Position numbers and translations under genes: made by a program. A stretch of DNA of 25,731 bases from Candidatus Neomicrothrix sp. UBA672 (GTDB lineage Bacteria > Actinomycetota > Acidimicrobiia > Acidimicrobiales > MedAcidi-G1), in assembly GCA_002299135.1 (NCBI GenBank), contig DBNM01000070.1:1-25731 (forward strand). The letters are read 5' to 3'. Below are positions 20,873-25,731 of the stretch, in pieces (the stretch's first letter is position 1; each line of letters begins with the position of its first letter). The notes beneath the pieces are model-generated. The model saw only the letters and a list, made by a program, of their open reading frames with translations. It did no database searches and was not told the DNA's origin.

Positions 20873-23029
20873 TCAGTTTGAAGAAAGTTCTTTAGCAAGT
20901 TGTACTTCTACTGGTATAGCGCTGGATACGACCATGCCGTTGATCGGGTCGATTGCTTCTCTTGCTGAAGTTAAACGGCTAGTAGGTGTTCCTATATCTC
21001 TAACCTTTTCATCGGTTAGAGATACGCCACCCCAAGAATGTGCCATTGAAACTATTCCACGTCTAAGAGTTTTATCTTTTTTTGCCACACCAGTGATTGT
21101 TGATCTAGGAGAACTAATATCGATCAAATCGTCATTATTAATTTGTAGCTCTTTCATATCATCAGGGTTCATATACGCGTAGTTGGTAGTAGACCTTGCA
21201 GCGATCTGGGGTAGCTCAGTTCCCAAAGAGTTAAGTACATCCTTAAGGCGACGGCTAGTGAGGCGAAAAGTATGAACAGCAGGATCGAATCCTGGCCATA
21301 GCTCCGCTCCGGTTGATTCCATAAAAACCTCATCAAGTTCTGACTCAATCCCATCGGGCATGAGGTTAAATTTTGAAGTGCAATTGGGATCTGCAGGTTG
21401 CACTACATATTCTTTACCAGTGTGAATAACCCCTCGGTTTTCTCTGATTTGGTCGATAGGCATTCTTGAATTTGAGTAGACAAGATCAATTACATCATCA
21501 TCTGTGGGTTTATGGTCAAGTGGCAATTCTCCACCAGGTAAAGGGATAGGTGTATTCATTCGAGATGCAACTTCCCAGAAGAATTCCCATTCCGCAATGA
21601 GCTCAGAATTAGCCTCTACGACAGCATCTGTGTAGTTAGTGTAGGGGGCAGCAAACCAACGATCCATCAGGTGAGGCACGTCAGCTCTTTCTAAAGCCAA
21701 CCTAGGAGCGAATACATAGTCAGCTAATTCTGCGGTAGCTGTCATACGATGATCCAAAACAACTAACAGGTCTAAGTCTTTAAGAGCATTTATTGTTAGT
21801 TCATGATCAGGGAAAGCTACAACAGGATTACCTCCACTAACTATTAGTGCACGTATTTGGCCTTCTCCTGGTTCAAGAATTTCATCAGCCAAAGTTGAAC
21901 AAGGCATTTGACCTCTATAACCGTGTAAGTTCCTAAATCTAGAAGAAGGTCCAGGAGTTGGATCTTTTGCAGGTATTACTTGAGCCAATCTTGGCGAGTC
22001 AGGATATAGGAAATTACCACTCTCAACTAAATCACCTTCACGGTTGTAGCGTCCGCAAATTACATTGAGACAGATTATTAGATGCTCTGTCAGACTTGAA
22101 TGGGGAGCCATACTAGGGCCTGTTCCCGTTCCCGCACCTCCTTTTTGGCCATTGGCAAACATCAATGCCGCTTCAATCATTTCATTCTGATCAACATCGC
22201 AACGTTTCGAAACATATTCAGGAGTAAATCTTGAAACCGAGTTGATCAAACTATTTAGTGTTGAAAGTTCAACCCATTTGTCACAAAAATCGTGGTCATA
22301 AAGGGACTCTTTAAAAATCACATTTAAGAGTCCTGCCAAAAGAGTAGGATCCTCACCAGGAATAGGTTGCAAATGTATATCGGCAGAAGAAGCAAATTCA
22401 GTTTCTCTAGGATCGATAACGATGAGTTTCATTCCCCTTTTTTTTGCTTCTCGCATTTTTGTAAAAGGGTCAGTGCCTTGAAGACCACCAAGTGGGCTGT
22501 AACTAGAAACCATCGGATTGTTTCCAACTGCAAGAAAAATATCTGAGTCACGAAAGTTGTGAATACCTGCACCCCAAGAACCTGTCCTCATAGGAGCAGT
22601 AGTTTTTGCCGGTTGATCTATTGTTACGGATGTGTATAGCTGATGTGATCCAATGCCCTTATGCCAAGCTTCAGCAGTCGCTAGTGCGCAGGAACTTTGA
22701 TATCCACCTGTGCCTGTATAACTCGCAACTGAACCCGAACCATATCGTTCAATGATTTCTTCAAGTTTTTTTGCAACTTCGTCAAGTCCTTTATCTCTTG
22801 CAACTTCCTCAAAATGTCCGTCCTGAGCTTTTCGAAGGTGGAAACGTAATCTTTCTTGCGAATTTATTTGATCAGGAATTTGTCTTCCCTTAATGCATGT
22901 ATACCCCTTAAAAAGAGGATCTTCTTTCACACCTCGAACTGAAATAACCTTGTTTTCTTCAATTTCTACTTCGACTGGGCAAGCCGCATGACAGATACGA
23001 CAAAAAGTTTGACTTGTTGAAGAGACCAT
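20873..23029 (-). CDS. Molybdopterin (bis-MGD) oxidoreductase, DMSO-reductase family
   Basis: A 718-aa molybdo- or tungsto-enzyme. An N-terminal [4Fe-4S] site is formed by C10-x2-C13-x3-C17 and C45 (CRICHAACP...YTCIKG). The MGD-binding core follows (SDIFLAVGNNPM, MKLIVIDPRETE, ALIVSGGNPVVAFPD, VVLDHRMTATAELADYV). A C-terminal molybdopterin-dinucleotide domain of about 120 residues begins near FRLTSRRL. At the region where formate dehydrogenases carry Cys or Sec as metal ligand the sequence reads TSVTIDQPAK, so D138 is the best visible ligand candidate, making formate dehydrogenase unlikely. There is no Tat signal, so it is probably cytoplasmic. ATG 23029 has AAGGAA upstream. No electron-transfer subunit is adjacent. 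It might hydroxylate, dehydrogenate or reduce a substrate of this region; the reaction is unknown. Confidence 0.92.
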   Translation of the reverse strand: MVSSTSQTFCRICHAACPVEVEIEENKVISVRGVKEDPLFKGYTCIKGRQIPDQINSQERLRFHLRKAQDGHFEEVARDKGLDEVAKKLEEIIERYGSGSVASYTGTGGYQSSCALATAEAWHKGIGSHQLYTSVTIDQPAKTTAPMRTGSWGAGIHNFRDSDIFLAVGNNPMVSSYSPLGGLQGTDPFTKMREAKKRGMKLIVIDPRETEFASSADIHLQPIPGEDPTLLAGLLNVIFKESLYDHDFCDKWVELSTLNSLINSVSRFTPEYVSKRCDVDQNEMIEAALMFANGQKGGAGTGTGPSMAPHSSLTEHLIICLNVICGRYNREGDLVESGNFLYPDSPRLAQVIPAKDPTPGPSSRFRNLHGYRGQMPCSTLADEILEPGEGQIRALIVSGGNPVVAFPDHELTINALKDLDLLVVLDHRMTATAELADYVFAPRLALERADVPHLMDRWFAAPYTNYTDAVVEANSELIAEWEFFWEVASRMNTPIPLPGGELPLDHKPTDDDVIDLVYSNSRMPIDQIRENRGVIHTGKEYVVQPADPNCTSKFNLMPDGIESELDEVFMESTGAELWPGFDPAVHTFRLTSRRLKDVLNSLGTELPQIAARSTTNYAYMNPDDMKELQINNDDLIDISSPRSTITGVAKKDKTLRRGIVSMAHSWGGVSLTDEKVRDIGTPTSRLTSAREAIDPINGMVVSSAIPVEVQLAKELSSN

Positions 23030-23126
23030 ATTTTCATTCCTTATAAGACATTAATATGATAATCCCAGCCGGATGGCAACTGTGACTCGAGTGACGATAA
23101 TCTTTAATTCTCGGGAGGGAGAAAAA

Positions 23127-24863
23127 ATGATCGAAAAATGGTTTTGTGATTGGACGCCAAGTGAGCGGTGGCCTCATTACACGAGAGCAAATGCAGGTGA
23201 AGTTTTAGCTACGCCAGCAACTCCATTAGGACAAACTTATTCTTGGGAAAATGCAATGCTCCAAGGATGGAGAGATGGCTACGTGAGAACAGGAAACATA
23301 GCCGAAGGAGAAATGGCTCAAGTAAGACCTGAAGCGGTTGGATTTTTTGGTGGTTATTTCTACATAAATCTTTCGAATGTTCGAATGCAAGGTGTTAGAA
23401 ATCCTGCATTAACTGTCGAGCAACTTGATATGGCATTTTTTGGTGATCACCCAGACGTTCCACCGTATGAACCACATCCAGATGATGATCGACCTGATTT
23501 AGTTGATGATATAAACGCTCATACTGGTTGGATAATGACTCTTAATGAGTGGCCGGAACTTGATCAGGGAAGAGAGGAAACTATAGCGCTTCGTGCAAAT
23601 AGACCTGATATTTCTTCAACTTCATCAAGTGAACTTTTAGCAAGAATAAGAGAGATTCAACCAATGCACCATTCAGGTTTCACATTGCACTGTTTAACTT
23701 CATCTGGGTCTGGGTTGGCTCCAGGATTGCTTTTTGCAGTTGGTGAAGCAATTGGTGATCCGACAATACCAATGAAGGTATTGGCAGGTTTAGGTAGTGT
23801 TGACTCAGCAGAGCCCTCATTTGTGCTCTGGGATATTTCTCGTAAGGTGCGCAACTCTGAGATTCTTACCGGTGAATTTGATGCAGGTGTGGAGGGTCTT
23901 TTGGATCGCTTGGCTTCTTCAGATAGTGCTGATGTGGCAGATTTTCTAAATGATTGGAATGATTTTATTTTCCGTTTTGGTTGCCGAGGCCCGAATGAAT
24001 GGGAAGTAAGCGCTAATAGTTGGGAGACAAGACCTGAGCTAGCGTTGGCTCTTCTTGACCGGGTCAGATTACAAGATGACAGTGAAGCGCCTGAAATTCG
24101 GCAATCAGCAAAAACTGCTGAACGTCAAGAAGTAGTTGAAGGTGTTCGAGCAACTCTTGCTGAGATGGGTAATGAAGAATTGATAGGAATGTTTGAAGGC
24201 GCTTTAGTGGCTGGGAACATGATGGAGTTTCGTGAGAGAACTAAAACCAATTTGGTTAGGGTCATCAACGAATCACGTGTCATCTTCTATGAACTGGGTA
24301 ATCGGATGGCAGGTGAAGGGCATCTTAAAGAACCAACTCATATCTTCATGCTTTTAGATGAAGAGCTTGAATCTTTTGTTTCTAACCCTTCGGATTTCAC
24401 TGAGCAGTTGGCACAACGTGCAGGCGATTATGAACAGTTATGGACGATTGAACCTCCGTTTTTTGTAAAGGACGGGATCGTGCCCCCTATGACTGAATGG
24501 GAGGTACGTGGTGAAGAGAAAATGGAAGCAGCTTCAGCAGGAGAAGTTCTTCAAGGTGTTCCAGGGTGTCCGGGAACCTACCGTGGTAAAGCCAGAGTTG
24601 TAACAGATCCTGCAGATCCCCGTGGGCTTGAACCTGGAGAAATTCTGATAGCTCCACTAACAGACCCTGCTTGGACTCCTTTGTTTATGACCGCAGGAGC
24701 AGTTGTAGTGAACGTAGGTGGCCAGATAAGTCATGCTGTCATAGTTAGTCGTGAGCTTGGGTTACCATGTGTAGTAGCTGCAACTGATGCTACAAAACGA
24801 ATACCAGATGGAGCAGAAATTGAAGTAAATGGAGACACGGGACAAGTAACTCTGGTTTCTTAA
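23127..24863 (+). CDS. PEP-utilising mobile-domain protein lacking ATP-grasp (copy 2)
   Basis: A 578-aa paralog of 13288-15021, alike from end to end: WPHYTRANAGEVLATPATPLG at the start (shared YTRxNAxEV..P..PLG, only partly written here), VGFFGGYFYINLS, CRGPNEWEVSANSW in the middle, and the swivelling domain with phospho-histidine H536 in VNVGGQISHAVIVSREL. It too lacks the ATP-grasp domain. The start ATG 23127 is fixed by GGGAGGGAG (about 5 nt spacing); an open frame back to 23073 is rejected. It lies 67 nt upstream of a P450 on the same strand. The two copies differ at many positions, so the duplication is old or they were acquired separately. Function is likely phosphoryl transfer to a small hydroxylated or phenolic substrate, if an ATP-grasp partner exists elsewhere. 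Confidence 0.86.
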   Translation: MIEKWFCDWTPSERWPHYTRANAGEVLATPATPLGQTYSWENAMLQGWRDGYVRTGNIAEGEMAQVRPEAVGFFGGYFYINLSNVRMQGVRNPALTVEQLDMAFFGDHPDVPPYEPHPDDDRPDLVDDINAHTGWIMTLNEWPELDQGREETIALRANRPDISSTSSSELLARIREIQPMHHSGFTLHCLTSSGSGLAPGLLFAVGEAIGDPTIPMKVLAGLGSVDSAEPSFVLWDISRKVRNSEILTGEFDAGVEGLLDRLASSDSADVADFLNDWNDFIFRFGCRGPNEWEVSANSWETRPELALALLDRVRLQDDSEAPEIRQSAKTAERQEVVEGVRATLAEMGNEELIGMFEGALVAGNMMEFRERTKTNLVRVINESRVIFYELGNRMAGEGHLKEPTHIFMLLDEELESFVSNPSDFTEQLAQRAGDYEQLWTIEPPFFVKDGIVPPMTEWEVRGEEKMEAASAGEVLQGVPGCPGTYRGKARVVTDPADPRGLEPGEILIAPLTDPAWTPLFMTAGAVVVNVGGQISHAVIVSRELGLPCVVAATDATKRIPDGAEIEVNGDTGQVTLVS

Positions 24864-24879
24864 TGATATCTAAGATGCT

Positions 24880-24923
24880 TATAATCAATAAAGTTATTCG
24901 AGGGGGCCTTGCCCCAATAGGGG
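24880..24923 (+). promoter_or_regulatory. Candidate promoter and switching-hairpin leader before the third P450
   Basis: A perfect TATAAT box lies at 24880-24885, though the -35 (TTCTTA, 17 bp upstream) is weak. The predicted leader holds GGGGC-CTT-GCCCC (24903-24915). The same CCCC (24912-24915) can instead pair with GGGG (24920-24923), which is the ribosome binding site of the P450 at 24931. The two foldings are mutually exclusive, so the SD could be open or hidden. Confidence 0.35.
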
Positions 24924-24930
24924 TATTTAG

Positions 24931-25731
24931 ATGATAGAAGAATCCGTTGACCTAGAAGGATTTCAGCTTTTGGATCCCGCTGTGCAGCAATGTCCACATC
25001 TTTATTACGAAAAGATGCGTGAGGAATGCCCTGTGTACTCAACTGAAGTAGCAGGAGTTCCAATAGTTTTAGTTACACGATATGAGGATGTCCTCGAGAT
25101 AATTAAAGACACAGATACTTTTTCGTCACAAACCGGTGGCGGTGCTGCAATGCCAGTTAATGCTGAATTAGCAGACCGAATAAGAAAACTTTACAAAGAA
25201 GAAGGTGGTTACAACCGAGTGGGAACAATGTTAACCATTGACCCGCCAGAGCAAACTCGGTATCGAAAGTTAGTAAACAAGGCGTTTACTGCTCGTGCTG
25301 TGAGTTCTTTGGAGCCCGTGATAAGAGAAATTTCTGCAGGTTTGATCGACTCATTTATAAGTAAAGGAAAAGTTGAGTTCGTTAAAGAATTCGCAGTTCC
25401 GTTACCGGTGAGGACGATTGCTAAGGCATTAAATGTCCCAGAAGATCGTCTGGCAGATTTCAAACGTTGGAGCGATGACAATATTGCGGCAATTGGTACT
25501 GCTCTTTCTGATGATCAACGTTTAGTGCATGAAAGAGGAATTATCGAATTTCAGCATTATTTCGCGGAACAGTTTGAGAAGCGTCGGGAAAATCCTGAAG
25601 ATGATATTCTCACTAATTTACTGAATGCGCGCATAGATAAAGATGAGGATCCGGATCTTCCCGATGAACCACTTACTATGGAAGAAATGCTTAGCATCAT
25701 TTCCCAGCTTGTAGTAGCAGGAAATGAAACT
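24931..25731 (+). CDS. Cytochrome P450, 3'-truncated by the window end
   Basis: The N-terminal 267 codons of a P450 are visible, open to the last base. The start ATG 24931 follows AGGGG (24919-24923) at 7 nt. Visible landmarks are CPHLYYEKMREECPVYS, FSSQTGGG, MLTIDPPEQTRYRKLVNKAF (C-helix region), VEFVKEFAVPLPVRTIA, FEKRRENPEDDILTNLL, and the start of the I-helix oxygen-activation motif, VVAGNET, with Asn in place of the usual His. The ExxR and haem-cysteine motifs lie beyond the window. It is closest by pattern to the P450 at 15931 (shared FEKRRENP). It follows the second PEP-utilising gene on the same strand, probably as one unit or under its own promoter. Confidence 0.92.
   Translation, partial: MIEESVDLEGFQLLDPAVQQCPHLYYEKMREECPVYSTEVAGVPIVLVTRYEDVLEIIKDTDTFSSQTGGGAAMPVNAELADRIRKLYKEEGGYNRVGTMLTIDPPEQTRYRKLVNKAFTARAVSSLEPVIREISAGLIDSFISKGKVEFVKEFAVPLPVRTIAKALNVPEDRLADFKRWSDDNIAAIGTALSDDQRLVHERGIIEFQHYFAEQFEKRRENPEDDILTNLLNARIDKDEDPDLPDEPLTMEEMLSIISQLVVAGNET

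Noticed and set aside
20873..23029. A Sec-containing formate dehydrogenase
   Set aside because: The frame has no internal TGA, and the metal-ligand region has Asp, not Cys or Sec.
23073..23126. 18-residue N-terminal extension of the second PEP-utilising protein
   Set aside because: ATG 23127 has GGGAGGGAG directly upstream and gives 578 aa, matching its 577-aa paralog.
1..25731. CRISPR array, transposase, integrase, tRNA or attachment site
   Set aside because: No regularly spaced repeats, no transposase/integrase-like product in any plausible frame, and no tRNA cloverleaf was recognised by eye; a covariance-model scan would be needed to exclude a tRNA or small RNA fully.

Overview
The window looks like a piece of chromosome from a free-living, probably marine, actinobacterium, most likely of the Acidimicrobiia type. 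This rests on the mix of families (three class-I bacterial P450s, several SDRs, a MaoC hydratase, a class III CoA-transferase, an F420/FMN luciferase-like oxidoreductase, a Rieske oxygenase), moderately low GC (about 40-45% by eye), dense packing, and several start codons with no ribosome binding site but a TANNNT box 6-8 nt upstream, as in leaderless actinobacterial genes. The taxonomic call is inference; no marker gene is present. No tRNA, rRNA, insertion sequence, CRISPR array or stretch over 300 bases without a gene was seen.

Region 1 (1-8597, + strand) is one co-directional cluster: a class III aminotransferase (5' end outside the window), dihydropyrimidinase, CoA-acylating methylmalonate/malonate-semialdehyde dehydrogenase, a luciferase-like oxidoreductase, and an ABC importer (permease, ATPase, permease, THI5/NMT1-like lipoprotein). 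Together they fit the reductive route for pyrimidines: dihydropyrimidine to N-carbamoyl-beta-amino acid, then beta-amino acid to semialdehyde to acyl-CoA, with the importer probably bringing in a pyrimidine-like or related substrate. A strong hairpin at 8618-8649 separates this cluster from the next.

Region 2 (8666-20870) is a mosaic of short divergent and convergent units for oxidation of an unidentified organic substrate: a Cof-type HAD phosphatase, a limonene-epoxide-hydrolase-like protein, three SDRs, two P450s, a MaoC hydratase, a nitroreductase, a Rieske oxygenase and a CoA-transferase. The most striking gene is at 12687-13193 (minus). It is an AhpD/carboxymuconolactone-decarboxylase-type protein read through an in-frame UGA that sits exactly where the second cysteine of the CxxC redox motif is expected, followed by a hairpin with bacterial SECIS geometry. 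I interpret it as a selenoprotein (CxxU), apparently in an operon with a P450.

Region 3 (20873-25731) holds a bis-MGD molybdopterin oxidoreductase (minus), then a second copy of an unusual 'PEP-utilising mobile domain' protein and a third P450 that runs off the window. The two PEP-utilising paralogs (13288-15021 and 23127-24863; 577 and 578 aa) keep the central and swivelling phospho-histidine domains of rifampin phosphotransferase/PEP synthase but lack the ATP-grasp domain, and each lies near P450 genes. The selenoprotein and the ATP-grasp-less phosphotransferase/P450 association are the two observations most worth following.
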